A DNA stretch of 64,000 nt from NCBI RefSeq assembly GCF_002266435.3, contig NZ_CP029426.2, positions 3,440,001 to 3,504,000 of the forward strand. The letters run 5' to 3'. The stretch's first letter is position 1. Each line of letters starts with the position of its first letter. Source of the DNA: Bradyrhizobium amphicarpaeae. Its GTDB lineage: Bacteria > Pseudomonadota > Alphaproteobacteria > Rhizobiales > Xanthobacteraceae. Below the pieces are notes generated by a model that was not told where the DNA came from, did not search any database, and saw only the letters and a list, made by a program, of their open reading frames with translations. The position numbers and the translations under genes are program-made. Of the stretch, positions 19,035-27,517 are shown one piece after another.

Positions 19035-19095
19035 GGCTTGAACGGTTCTAAGCCCGTGCTTTCCGCCAAAAAACATCGTAATAGACATCGTAATA
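19035..19095 (+). promoter_or_regulatory. Dyad and tandem repeat upstream of sufB, possible iron-responsive operator
   Basis: An imperfect dyad GGCTTGAACGGTTCTAAGCC (19035-19054) has five-base perfect outer arms and the inner pair GAAC/GTTC. It is followed by two direct copies of ACATCGTAATA (19073-19083 and 19085-19095), 12 bases apart, about one helical turn. Rhizobial suf operons are known targets of iron regulators (Irr, and RirA or IscR). Placing these motifs under one of them is inference. Confidence 0.4.
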
Positions 19096-19147
19096 CTCGT
19101 CCGAGTTTGATCCACCGCGGTCCTTGAAACCGCGAGCGGAGGATAGA

Positions 19148-20644
19148 ATGCCAGCCGTCCAAGAGACGGTCGAGCGCGTCAAGCGCATCGACGTCGACCA
19201 GTATCGTTATGGGTTCGAGACCCTGATCGAGTCCGACAAGGCCCCGAAGGGGCTGTCGGAAGACACCGTCAAGTTCATCTCGCAGAAGAAGAACGAACCC
19301 GCCTGGATGCTCGAATGGCGGCTGGAGGCCTATCGGCGCTGGCTGACCATGACCGAGCCGACTTGGGCGCGGGTCGATTATCCCAAGATCGACTTCCAGG
19401 ATCTCTATTACTATTCGGCGCCGAAGCCGAAGAAGACGGTCTCTTCGCTGGACGAGATCGATCCTGAGATCCTCAAGACCTACGAGAAGCTCGGCATTCC
19501 CCTGCGCGAGGTCGCGATGCTGGAAGGCGTCGAGCCCAAGCCCGGCGAGCAAGACCCGAACCGTCGCAAGATCGCGGTCGACGCCGTCTTCGATTCGGTC
19601 TCGGTTGCGACCACCTTCAAGGCGGAGCTGAAGAAGGCCGGCGTGATCTTCATGCCGATCTCGGAGGCCATCCGCGAGCATCCCGAACTGGTGCAGAAAT
19701 ATCTGGGCTCGGTGGTGCCGACCTCGGACAATTTCTACGCGACGCTGAATTCGGCGGTGTTCTCCGACGGCTCGTTCGTCTACGTGCCGCCGGGCGTGCG
19801 CTGCCCGATGGAGCTGTCGACCTATTTCCGCATCAACGAGCGCAACACCGGCCAGTTCGAGCGCACGCTGATCATCGCCGACAAGGGCGCCTACGTCTCC
19901 TATCTCGAAGGCTGCACCGCGCCGCAGCGCGACGAGAACCAGCTGCATGCCGCCGTGGTCGAGCTGGTCGCGCATGACGACGCCGAGATCAAATATTCGA
20001 CGGTGCAGAACTGGTATCCCGGCAATTCGGAAGGCAAGGGCGGCATCTACAATTTCGTCACCAAGCGTGGCGATTGCCGCGGCAACAATTCCAAGATTTC
20101 ATGGACCCAGGTCGAGACGGGTTCGGCGATCACCTGGAAATATCCGAGCTGCATTCTCCGCGGAGATAACTCCCGCGGCGAGTTCTATTCGATCGCGATC
20201 TCGAATGGCTATCAGCAGGTCGATAGCGGCACCAAGATGATCCATCTCGGCAAGAACACGTCGAGCCGCATCATCTCCAAGGGCATCGCCGCCGGCAAGT
20301 CGCAGAACACCTATCGCGGCCTGGTGACGGCGCACCGGAAGGCGACCGGCGCGCGCAACTTCACGGCCTGCGACTCGCTGCTGATCGGTGACAAATGCGG
20401 CGCGCACACCGTGCCGTACATCGAGGCCAAAAACTCGTCGGCAACGTTCGAGCACGAGGCGACGACGTCAAAAATCTCCGAGGACGTGCTGTTCTACTGC
20501 GTCCAGCGCGGTCTTTCGCAGGAAGAGGCGGTCGGCCTCGTCGTCAACGGCTTCGTCAAGGACGTGCTGCAACAGCTGCCGATGGAATTCGCGGTGGAAG
20601 CGCAGAAGCTGATCTCGATCTCGCTTGAAGGCAGCGTGGGTTAG
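19148..20644 (+). CDS. sufB: Fe-S cluster assembly scaffold SufB
   Basis: Scaffold subunit of the SufBCD complex that builds Fe-S clusters. The 498-residue product has the typical N-terminal helical part ([13 protein letters not shown]) and the beta-helix core with [59 protein letters not shown] and [20 protein letters not shown]. The conserved C-terminal segment is [21 protein letters not shown] 19148 is chosen because GGAGG sits five bases upstream. First gene of the suf block proper; 132 bases containing a repeat separate it from sufC. Confidence 0.97.
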   Translation: MPAVQETVERVKRIDVDQYRYGFETLIESDKAPKGLSEDTVKFISQKKNEPAWMLEWRLEAYRRWLTMTEPTWARVDYPKIDFQDLYYYSAPKPKKTVSSLDEIDPEILKTYEKLGIPLREVAMLEGVEPKPGEQDPNRRKIAVDAVFDSVSVATTFKAELKKAGVIFMPISEAIREHPELVQKYLGSVVPTSDNFYATLNSAVFSDGSFVYVPPGVRCPMELSTYFRINERNTGQFERTLIIADKGAYVSYLEGCTAPQRDENQLHAAVVELVAHDDAEIKYSTVQNWYPGNSEGKGGIYNFVTKRGDCRGNNSKISWTQVETGSAITWKYPSCILRGDNSRGEFYSIAISNGYQQVDSGTKMIHLGKNTSSRIISKGIAAGKSQNTYRGLVTAHRKATGARNFTACDSLLIGDKCGAHTVPYIEAKNSSATFEHEATTSKISEDVLFYCVQRGLSQEEAVGLVVNGFVKDVLQQLPMEFAVEAQKLISISLEGSVG

Positions 20645-20648
20645 CTCC

Positions 20649-20760
20649 GACCTCATCCTGAGGAGGCCGCGCAAGCGGTCGTCTCGAAGGATGGTTACGG
20701 AAAGATTGTTGGCCTCAATCCTTCGCGATGCGCCTTCGGCGCTCCCTGGGATGAGGGGAT
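20649..20760. repeat. Intergenic dyad repeat between sufB and sufC, copy F
   Basis: Starts GACCTCATCCTGAGGAGGCC and ends CTCCCTGGGATGAGGGG; the ends CCTCATCC and GGATGAGG are complementary. It contains GTCTCGAAGGATGG, also found in the related element at 59081-59195. It is the only sizeable gap inside the suf operon and could form a long hairpin in the mRNA. Confidence 0.7.
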
Positions 20761-20776
20761 AGATGGAAAAACATCA

Positions 20777-21529
20777 ATGGCTTTGCTTGAAGTGAAAGAC
20801 CTCAAGGTTCGTGTCGAGGAGCGTGAGATCCTCCACGGGCTGAATCTGACCGTGAACGAGGGCGAGATCCACGCCATCATGGGGCCGAACGGCTCCGGCA
20901 AGTCGACGCTCTCGCACGTCATTGCCGGCAAGCCCGGCTACGAGGTCACCGACGGCCAGATCCTGTTTCGGGGCGAGGACCTGCTGGAGATGTCGCCGGA
21001 TATGCGTGCGGCCAAGGGCGTGTTTCTGGCGTTCCAGTATCCGGTCGAAATTCCCGGCGTCGCCACCATGAACTTCCTGCGCACGGCGCTGAACGCGCAG
21101 CGCAAGGCGCGCGGCGAGAGCGAGTATTCGACGCCGGACTTCCTCAAGAAGGTCCGCGAGGTCTCGAAGTCGCTGAACATTCCGCAGGACATGCTCAAGC
21201 GCGGTGTCAATGTCGGGTTCTCCGGCGGCGAGAAGAAGCGCAACGAGGTGCTGCAGATGGCGCTGTTCGAGCCCAGCCTGTGCATCCTCGACGAGATGGA
21301 TTCCGGCCTCGACATCGACGCGCTGCGCATCGCCGCCGACGGCGTCAATGCGCTGCATTCGCCCAAGCGCGCGATGGTCGTCATCACCCATTATCAGCGG
21401 CTGCTCAACTACATCGTGCCCGACATCGTGCACGTGATGTCGAAGGGCCGTGTCGTGAAGAGCGGCGGCAAGGAACTGGCGCTGGAGCTGGAAGCGTCCG
21501 GCTACGCCCAGTTCGAGGATGCCGCGTAA
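20777..21529 (+). CDS. sufC: Fe-S assembly ATPase SufC
   Basis: ABC-type ATPase that drives the SufBCD scaffold. The 250-residue product has Walker A GPNGSGKSTLSHVI, the Q-loop FQYPVEIPGV, ABC signature FSGGEKKRNEVLQ, Walker B LCILDEMDSGLDIDAL and the H-loop VITHYQR. Length is standard. It has no membrane segment, as expected. It is 12 bases upstream of sufD. Confidence 0.97.
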   Translation: MALLEVKDLKVRVEEREILHGLNLTVNEGEIHAIMGPNGSGKSTLSHVIAGKPGYEVTDGQILFRGEDLLEMSPDMRAAKGVFLAFQYPVEIPGVATMNFLRTALNAQRKARGESEYSTPDFLKKVREVSKSLNIPQDMLKRGVNVGFSGGEKKRNEVLQMALFEPSLCILDEMDSGLDIDALRIAADGVNALHSPKRAMVVITHYQRLLNYIVPDIVHVMSKGRVVKSGGKELALELEASGYAQFEDAA

Positions 21530-21540
21530 GGAATTTTGCG

Positions 21541-22845
21541 ATGAACGTTGCTGTGGCAAAGACCGGAAAGGGCCGCGCGGTGAGCGATCTCTTCACCAGC
21601 GCCGAGGGCCGCCTGCCGGGTTCGCCGGCGGTTGTTGCGGTGCGCCGCGAGGCGTTCGAGACCTATGAGCGTCTCGGCCTGCCGCACCGCCGGATCGAGG
21701 AGTGGAAATACACCGATCTGCGTGCGTTGGTCGGCGAAGTGCTGCCGCTGGCGGCCAGTCCCGATGCAGCCGCGCTGAAGCGCGCCGCCGAGGCAGTGAA
21801 GGTGCATGCGATCGCAGGTGCCCGCAAGCTGGTGCTGGTCGACGGCGTGTTCGCAGCCGACCTCTCCGACGTGAAGGCGCTTACTGCCGAGACAGGCTTC
21901 AGAACGCTGCGGGAGACGCTGGAGAAGGACGCAGGCCTGCTGAAGACCGCGGCCACCGATGCCGTGATCGCGCTGAACGCGGCGATGGCGACAGATGGCG
22001 TGGTGCTGTCGATTGCCGACGGCGCGCAGCTGTCCGCTCCGATCCAGATCATCCATATCGCGACCGCGGCATCGGCTTCGGCCTTCACCAGGTCGCAGAT
22101 CGCGGTCGGGAAGGGCGCGCGCGCCACCATCGTCGAGACCTTTGTCGCGGCGGGTGCCAGCGCCTACCAGGTCAACGACGCCGTGCTCGTCTCGGTCGGG
22201 GACGATTCCGACGTCGCGCATATTCGTTTGATGGACGATGCGCCTGATGCCGTGAACGTGACCTCGCACTTCGTCACCGTCGGCGCCAATGTGAGGTTCA
22301 GGTTCTTCAACATGACCACCGGCGCTGCGGTGAGCCGTCTGCAGGGCTTCATCAAGATGGCGGGTGAGGGCAGCGAGCTCTCGGCCAACGGCGTCAACCT
22401 GTTGCAGAAGACCGAGCATGGCGACACGACGCTGGTGGTCGACCATGCCGTTCCGAACTGCGTCAGCCGCGAGATCTTCCGCGCGGTGATCGACGATCGC
22501 GCTCATTCGGTGTTCCAGGGCCGCATCATCGTTCGCCCCGACGCGCAGAAGACCGACGGCAAGATGATGACCCGCGCGCTGCTGCTCTCGGACGAGGCCG
22601 AGGCCGACAACAAGCCCGAGCTCGAGATCTTCGCCGACGACGTCTCCTGCGGCCACGGCGCTACCGCCGGCGCGCTCGATGACAGCCTGTTGTTCTATCT
22701 GAAGGCGCGCGGCCTGCCGGAGAAGCAGGCCCAGGCGCTGCTGATCCAGGCCTTCGTGGGCGAGGCGATCGAGCAGATCGCCGATGACGGCTTGCGCGAG
22801 CATGTGATCGGCATCGCCGAGCGCTGGCTGGAGCGCCGCCAATGA
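21541..22845 (+). CDS. sufD: Fe-S cluster assembly protein SufD
   Basis: SufB paralogue of the SufBC2D complex. The 434-residue product has the helical N terminus with RRIEEWKYTDLRALVG, a beta-helix core, and the conserved C-terminal SVFQGRIIVRPDAQKTDGKM and DDVSCGHGATAGALDDSLLF, which includes the CGHGAT motif of SufD. The stop overlaps the sufS start (ATGA), so the two are translationally coupled. Confidence 0.96.
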   Translation: MNVAVAKTGKGRAVSDLFTSAEGRLPGSPAVVAVRREAFETYERLGLPHRRIEEWKYTDLRALVGEVLPLAASPDAAALKRAAEAVKVHAIAGARKLVLVDGVFAADLSDVKALTAETGFRTLRETLEKDAGLLKTAATDAVIALNAAMATDGVVLSIADGAQLSAPIQIIHIATAASASAFTRSQIAVGKGARATIVETFVAAGASAYQVNDAVLVSVGDDSDVAHIRLMDDAPDAVNVTSHFVTVGANVRFRFFNMTTGAAVSRLQGFIKMAGEGSELSANGVNLLQKTEHGDTTLVVDHAVPNCVSREIFRAVIDDRAHSVFQGRIIVRPDAQKTDGKMMTRALLLSDEAEADNKPELEIFADDVSCGHGATAGALDDSLLFYLKARGLPEKQAQALLIQAFVGEAIEQIADDGLREHVIGIAERWLERRQ

Positions 22846-24089
22846 GCACGCATCCGGCAGTCAAGAACGGCACCTACGACGTCGCGCGCGTGCGCCAGGA
22901 TTTTCCGGCGCTTAGCCTGCAGGTCTACGGCAAGAATCTGGTGTATCTCGACAACGCCGCTTCGGCTCAGAAGCCGAGTGCCGTGCTCGACCGCATGACG
23001 CAAGCCTATACGAGCGAATACGCCAACGTGCATCGCGGCCTGCATTACCTCGCCAATGCCGCGACCGAAGCCTACGAGGGCGGTCGCACCAAGGTGGCGC
23101 AGTTCATCAACGCGCCCCGCACGGAAGAAGTGATCTTCACCCGCAACGCGACCGAGGCGATCAATCTGGTCGCCTCGTCCTGGGGCGGGCCGAACATCAA
23201 AGAGGGCGACGAGATCGTCCTCTCGATCATGGAGCACCATTCCAACATCGTGCCCTGGCATTTCCTCAGGGAACGTCAGGGTGCCGTGATCAAATGGGCG
23301 CCGGTCGACGACGAGGGCAATTTCCTCATCGAGGAGTTCGAGAAGCTGCTGACGGCGAAGACCAAGCTGGTCGCGATCACGCAGATGTCGAACGCGCTCG
23401 GCACCATCGTGCCGGTCAAGGAGGTCGTGAAGATCGCGCACGCCCGCGGCATTCCCGTGCTGGTCGACGGCAGTCAGGGTGCGGTGCATCTGCCCGTCGA
23501 CGTCCAGGACATCGGATGCGACTTCTACGTCTTCACCGGCCACAAGGTGTATGGCCCGACCGGCATCGGCGTGCTCTGGGCCAAGTACGACCACCTCGTC
23601 GCGATGCGGCCCTTCAATGGCGGCGGCGAGATGATCCGCGAGGTTTCGCGCGAGATCGTTACCTATGGCGATCCCCCGCACAAATTCGAGGCGGGCACGC
23701 CCGCGATCGTCGAGGCGGTCGGCCTCGGCGCTGCCATCGACTACGTCAATTCGATCGGCAAGGAACGCATCGCCGCACACGAGCACGACCTCACCACCTA
23801 TGCCCAGGAGAAGCTGCGCGAGATCAACTCGCTGCGGCTGATCGGCACCGCTCGGGGCAAAGGTCCGGTGATCTCGTTCGAGCTGAAGGGCGCGCATGCC
23901 CATGACGTCGCCACCGTGATCGACCGCCAGGGCATCGCGGTGCGCGCCGGCACCCATTGCGTGATGCCGCTTTTAGAGCGGTTCAACGTCACGGCCACAT
24001 GCCGGGCGTCGTTCGGCATGTATAATACACGGGAAGAAGTCGATCATCTGGCACAGGCGCTGTTGAAGGCGCGGGATTTGTTCGCATGA
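22842..24089 (+). CDS. sufS: Cysteine desulfurase SufS (group II)
   Basis: Supplies persulfide sulfur to the SUF scaffold. The 415-residue PLP enzyme shows YLDNAASAQKPSAVLDRM, ANVHRGLHYLAN, EHHSNIVPWHFL, the PLP lysine in VFTGHKVYGPTGIGVLW, and the catalytic Cys in VRAGTHCVMPLLERF. The short Cys loop is the group II hallmark. ATGA overlaps with both sufD and the following gene support one operon. No sufE or sufU partner is seen in the window. Confidence 0.97.
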   Translation: MSTHPAVKNGTYDVARVRQDFPALSLQVYGKNLVYLDNAASAQKPSAVLDRMTQAYTSEYANVHRGLHYLANAATEAYEGGRTKVAQFINAPRTEEVIFTRNATEAINLVASSWGGPNIKEGDEIVLSIMEHHSNIVPWHFLRERQGAVIKWAPVDDEGNFLIEEFEKLLTAKTKLVAITQMSNALGTIVPVKEVVKIAHARGIPVLVDGSQGAVHLPVDVQDIGCDFYVFTGHKVYGPTGIGVLWAKYDHLVAMRPFNGGGEMIREVSREIVTYGDPPHKFEAGTPAIVEAVGLGAAIDYVNSIGKERIAAHEHDLTTYAQEKLREINSLRLIGTARGKGPVISFELKGAHAHDVATVIDRQGIAVRAGTHCVMPLLERFNVTATCRASFGMYNTREEVDHLAQALLKARDLFA

Positions 24090-24457
24090 GTGACACGGCC
24101 GAAATCAAAGCTAGTCCAATGGAAACCCATTCGGCGCTGCCGCCGGAGGAAACCGAGCGTCTCACAACCGAGATCATCGCCGGTCTGAAGACCGTGTTCG
24201 ACCCGGAAATCCCCGCCGACATCTACGAGCTCGGCCTGATCTACAAGGTCGAGATCAAGGACGACCGCTCCGTCGACGTCCAGATGACGCTGACGACGCC
24301 GAACTGCCCGGCCGCCGGCGAGCTGCCGACCATGGTCGAGAACGCGGTCGCCAGCGTTCCCGGCGTCGGCGTGGTCGACGTCAAGGTCGTCTGGGAGCCG
24401 CCGTGGTCGCCCGAGCGCATGAGCGACGAGGCCCGCCTCGTCCTCAACATGTGGTGA
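24086..24457 (+). CDS. sufT: SufT-like MIP18/DUF59 Fe-S assembly protein
   Basis: Small DUF59-family protein associated with Fe-S cluster maturation or carriage. The 123-residue product has a polar N terminus then the domain signature VFDPEIPADIYELGLIY, MTLTTPNCPAAGELP with the conserved Cys, and VWEPPWSPERMSDEAR. Start overlaps the sufS stop (ATGA). Family and context agree; the exact biochemical role is inferred from homologues. Confidence 0.92.
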   Translation: MSDTAEIKASPMETHSALPPEETERLTTEIIAGLKTVFDPEIPADIYELGLIYKVEIKDDRSVDVQMTLTTPNCPAAGELPTMVENAVASVPGVGVVDVKVVWEPPWSPERMSDEARLVLNMW

Positions 24458-24520
24458 CGCGTAACGCTTGCTTTGAATCCTCGGCATTGAATTCGCGCCG
24501 CAACGGACCACATCATTGAC

Positions 24521-24931
24521 ATGACCCAGATATCGTCAGGCTCGACACCAGCATCCCCCCCGAAGCCGCGGCGGCCGCGCCCGCAGGTGATGCGGCTGAC
24601 AGACGCTGCCGCCCAGCGCATCAGCGAACTGACGAGCCGCGCGGACTCCGAGATCGTGGGCCTGCGGGTTGGCGTGAAGAACGGCGGCTGCGCCGGTCAG
24701 TCCTACACGGTCGAATACGCCCATGACGTCCGCCCGACCGACGAGGTCGTCGAGGACAAGGGCGTCAAGATCCTGGTCGACCCCAAGGCCGTGTTGTTTC
24801 TGCTCGGCACCGAGATGGACTACAAGGCCGACAAGATGCAGGCCCAGTTCGTCTTCAACAATCCCAACCAGATCTCCGCCTGCGGCTGCGGCGAGTCGGT
24901 CGAGCTGCGCCCGGCCAAGATCGACGGGTAG
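24521..24931 (+). CDS. sufA: A-type Fe-S carrier (SufA/IscA/HesB family)
   Basis: Accepts and delivers Fe-S clusters. The 136-residue product has a Pro/Arg-rich N-terminal extension of about 25 residues, then the HesB domain starting MRLTDAAAQRISEL. The three ligand cysteines are in KNGGCAGQSYT and ISACGCGESVEL (spacing and CGC motif normal). Last gene of the suf block, 63 bases after the DUF59 gene. Confidence 0.93.
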   Translation: MTQISSGSTPASPPKPRRPRPQVMRLTDAAAQRISELTSRADSEIVGLRVGVKNGGCAGQSYTVEYAHDVRPTDEVVEDKGVKILVDPKAVLFLLGTEMDYKADKMQAQFVFNNPNQISACGCGESVELRPAKIDG

Positions 24932-24950
24932 CGTCTCCCCCAATACTCTC

Positions 24951-25003
24951 GTGTCCCGGACGCGCTGCAGCGCTCTTGCGCTGCTGCGCAGAGCCGGGAC
25001 CCA
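24951..25003. repeat. GC-rich intergenic dyad repeat, copy D
   Basis: Starts GTGTCCCGGACGCGCTGCAG; nearly identical to copy B at 14513. Immediately downstream of sufA, where it could serve as an mRNA-end hairpin. Confidence 0.7.
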
Positions 25004-25027
25004 CGCTATAGTCGTCGGTGCAGAAAT

Positions 25028-25113
25028 CTGGGCCCCGGCTCAGCAGCGCCATAGCGTGGCGAAGACGCGCGTAAACGCGCTTACGCCACGCTGCGCTGCG
25101 TCCGGGGCACGAG
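25028..25113. repeat. GC-rich intergenic dyad repeat, copy E
   Basis: Starts GGGCCCCGGCTCAGCAGCGC and ends GCGTCCGGGGCACGAGG. Internal long dyad: TAGCGTGGCGAAGACGCGCG pairs imperfectly with CGCGCTTACGCCACGCTGCG. Opposite in orientation to copy D next to it, so D and E form a head-to-head pair as B and C do at 14.5 kb. It ends eight bases before the tfoX-like start. Confidence 0.7.
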
Positions 25114-25120
25114 GGTGCCC

Positions 25121-25600
25121 ATGGACCGCGAATTCCTGACCGACCTGTTCGCCGATTTCGGCCCCGTCACTATCCGGAAGATGTTCTCGGGCTATGGCAT
25201 CTCAGCCGACGGCATCAATTTCGCGCTCGCCTTGCGGGCCGGCCTGTTCTTTCGGGCCGACGAGATGACGATCCCGGACTTCGAAACCGAAGGCTCGAAA
25301 CCATTCCAGTATTCGACCCGCGCCAAGACCGTGGTGGTCAACTCCTATTGGGAGCTGCCTGCGCGCCTGTTCGACGATTCCGAGGATTTCGTGCAGTGGG
25401 CGAGGGCGGCGCTCGCGGCCGCCCAGCGCGCCAAGGTGAAGACGCGGCCGAAGGGGAAGAAGGTCGCGAAGAAGAAGGTCGCGCCGAAGAAGTCTCTTGC
25501 GAAGAAGGCTGCCAAGACGACGGAGCGCAGGGTGGGCAAAGCGACTTGTCCGCCAGAGCGCGAAGAGCGACGGCGGAAGCGTGACCACCGTTCGAAATAG
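25121..25600 (+). CDS. TfoX N-terminal domain protein with basic C-terminal tail
   Basis: Product of 159 residues. Residues 1-105 form a TfoX_N domain (DLFADFGPVTIRKMFSGYGI, LRAGLFFRADE, YWELPARLFDD). TfoX/Sxy proteins regulate competence in gammaproteobacteria; the role in alphaproteobacteria is unknown. Residues 106-137 are Lys/Ala-rich (KKVAKKKVAPKKSLAKK). The last 20-25 codons, rich in Arg and Glu, read through one arm of an intergenic repeat (25526-25651), so the native C terminus was probably shorter. ATG 25121 is used; an in-frame GTG lies two codons earlier. Confidence 0.82.
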   Translation: MDREFLTDLFADFGPVTIRKMFSGYGISADGINFALALRAGLFFRADEMTIPDFETEGSKPFQYSTRAKTVVVNSYWELPARLFDDSEDFVQWARAALAAAQRAKVKTRPKGKKVAKKKVAPKKSLAKKAAKTTERRVGKATCPPEREERRRKRDHRSK

Positions 25601-25651
25601 TCATGACGACATCGTGGGCACGGCGTTTTGCGCCTTTGCCCGCCCTACGAG
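25526..25651. repeat. Dyad repeat spanning the tfoX-like 3' end
   Basis: The left arm CGCAGGGTGGGCAAAGCG (from about 25528) is matched in reverse complement by the right end (25622-25651), whose minus-strand reading is CGTAGGGCGGGCAAAGGCGC. The element covers the last codons of the tfoX-like gene and stops four bases before the fabA stop codon. Confidence 0.6.
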
Positions 25652-25654
25652 CGT

Positions 25655-26185
25655 TCAATCCACGGCCTTCGTCAGGCCCACTCTCATGTCTTTGGCCGTG
25701 AACACGCAGACGCCGTCCGCGAGCACACGGCCGTCGGCAATTCCGAGTACCAGCTTGCCGCGCCGGACCATACGCATGGCGACCTCGTAGCGCACGTGCC
25801 GCGTCCCCGGCGTGACCACTCCGGTAACCTCTACCTCGCCGACGCCGATCGCCCGGCCCTTGCCGGGTGAGCCCGACCAGCCGAGCCAGTAACCGACCAT
25901 CTGCCACATCGCATCCAGCCCCAGCGTTGGTGGCATCACTGCGTCGCCGCGGTAGTGGCAATCGAAGAACCATTGAGAAGGCGCAATATCCAACTTGCCA
26001 ACGATATGGCCCTTGCCGAACTCACCGCCGTCCAGGCTGATGTCCGTGATGCGGTCCATCATCAGCATCGGCGGCGCCGGCAATTGCGCATTGCCCGGCC
26101 CGAAATAGCCGCCGTCGCTCGATCTCAGCAGTTCGTCCCTGGTGTAGGACGGTTGCGGCGTGTGGAAATCGTGGGGATTGGGCAC
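25655..26185 (-). CDS. fabA: FabA-type 3-hydroxyacyl-ACP dehydratase
   Basis: Dehydratase/isomerase of fatty-acid synthesis. The 176-residue product aligns from memory with E. coli FabA across its whole length: SYTRDELLRSS, LPAPPMLMMDRITDI, the active-site His in QWFFDCHYRGDAVMP, the acid residue in LGLDAMWQMVGYWLGW, GKGRAIGVGEVEVTG and the C-terminal KDMRVGL. The usual VMPGCLGLD reads VMPPTLGLD here. GTG 26185 has GAGGA nine bases upstream. No fabB or fabI adjoins, so it may be a second, solitary copy. Confidence 0.88.
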   Translation of the reverse strand: MPNPHDFHTPQPSYTRDELLRSSDGGYFGPGNAQLPAPPMLMMDRITDISLDGGEFGKGHIVGKLDIAPSQWFFDCHYRGDAVMPPTLGLDAMWQMVGYWLGWSGSPGKGRAIGVGEVEVTGVVTPGTRHVRYEVAMRMVRRGKLVLGIADGRVLADGVCVFTAKDMRVGLTKAVD

Positions 26186-26282
26186 GACGACAATTCCTCG
26201 GTGCTCGCAGTCTGGCGGCGCGGAGGATGTCGGTCGTCAGGTTGGAATGTCAAGCGCAGCCGTCCGGCATGCCGCAACCGCG

Positions 26283-27383
26283 TCACGCCACGCGGCTGTG
26301 GGTCTCGACCGCGTATTCCGGATCGGCCTCGCAGATCACGCGGTTGCGGCCGTTGCGCTTGGCGGCGTAGAGGCAGGCATCGGCGCGCTCGATCAGCGCA
26401 TCGGTGTCGTCGCCCGGCTTGAGCATGGAGACGCCGACGGAGATGGTGACGCGGCCGAGGATCTCGCCGGTGGACTTCTTCTTCAATTCCTTCGCCATCA
26501 CCGCGCGGCGGATGTGGTCGGCCACAGTGAGGGCCTGGCGCAGGGCGGTGTTGGGCAGCACGACCGCGAATTCCTCGCCGCCATAGCGCGCGGTGATATC
26601 CTGGCCCTTGATGGTCTGCTTCAGCGAAAGGCCGACGAGCCGGAGCACCTGGTCGCCGGTGAGATGGCCGTAGGAATCGTTGAACGACTTGAAGTGATCG
26701 ATGTCGAACAGCAGCAGCGACAGCGGCTCGCCCGAGGCAAGCGCGCTCTGCACCGCCATGTCGATCATGCGGTCGAAATATTTGCGGTTGCCGAGTCCTG
26801 TGAGCGGATCGGTCAGGCTTTCGGCGCGGATCGCCTCCAGGCTCTGCTGGAGATTGCTGATCTCGTTCTTCGACAGCGTCAGCCGATCTTCCAGCGCCTT
26901 GTTGGTCTCGCGCATCTCGCTGGTCGAACGCAGCAGCGTTTCGACGATCGACTTGATCTGCTCGCGGCTCTTGGCCGAGGCCAGTTGCTGGGTGGCGCCC
27001 GACAGGCTGGCATCGTAGGAGCCGGTCACGCCGAGTGCGTCGCTCAAGACCTTCATCACGTCGTCGATCTCGCCGATGACGCGCGCGCCGACCTTGTCGA
27101 TGCGGTCGGTGGTCTTGATGTGGGAGAGGTAGGTTTCGTAGATCTGCTCGAGATCGCCTTCGGTCAGTTTGCCGCTGCGCGCCAGCGTCTCGTTGACGAT
27201 CTTGTTGAGCGGCGCGTTGTAGCCGGTGGCGTAGACGTACCAAATTTCATACGTGCGGGGAATTGCGGTCTGCCGCAGCGATCGGATCTGACCGAGCGCT
27301 ACCTCGGCGAACGCCATCGTGCGTTCATGTTCGTCGAGAACCTTGACCACAGAACATACCCCACAGCGGTCGAGGTGCGCCAT
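26283..27383 (-). CDS. Soluble GGDEF diguanylate cyclase
   Basis: Makes cyclic di-GMP. The 366-residue product has no membrane segment. The N-terminal half (about 1-170) is helical and unassigned, with a likely coiled coil at about 135-190 (EMRETNKALEDRLTLSKNEI). The GGDEF domain (about 190-350) begins ESLTDPLTGLGNRKYFDRM and has the active motif RYGGEEF. The product-inhibition I-site (RxxD) position reads KGQD, so feedback inhibition may be lost. Three related alphaproteobacterial N-terminal patterns come to mind but none is certain. ATG 27383 is the first ATG; a TTG lies four codons upstream. Confidence 0.92.
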   Translation of the reverse strand: MAHLDRCGVCSVVKVLDEHERTMAFAEVALGQIRSLRQTAIPRTYEIWYVYATGYNAPLNKIVNETLARSGKLTEGDLEQIYETYLSHIKTTDRIDKVGARVIGEIDDVMKVLSDALGVTGSYDASLSGATQQLASAKSREQIKSIVETLLRSTSEMRETNKALEDRLTLSKNEISNLQQSLEAIRAESLTDPLTGLGNRKYFDRMIDMAVQSALASGEPLSLLLFDIDHFKSFNDSYGHLTGDQVLRLVGLSLKQTIKGQDITARYGGEEFAVVLPNTALRQALTVADHIRRAVMAKELKKKSTGEILGRVTISVGVSMLKPGDDTDALIERADACLYAAKRNGRNRVICEADPEYAVETHSRVA

Positions 27384-27517
27384 CGACCGCAGCAATGCTT
27401 AAATTATGTTCGTAGGCTAACGGACGATCGTGAACACCCCGTAAATATACGTCCATGGATGCTTCTAAAAAATTGTGCAGCGGCTTTGCTCAACCGAAAC
27501 CTGGGGCGCCTTGCGCC

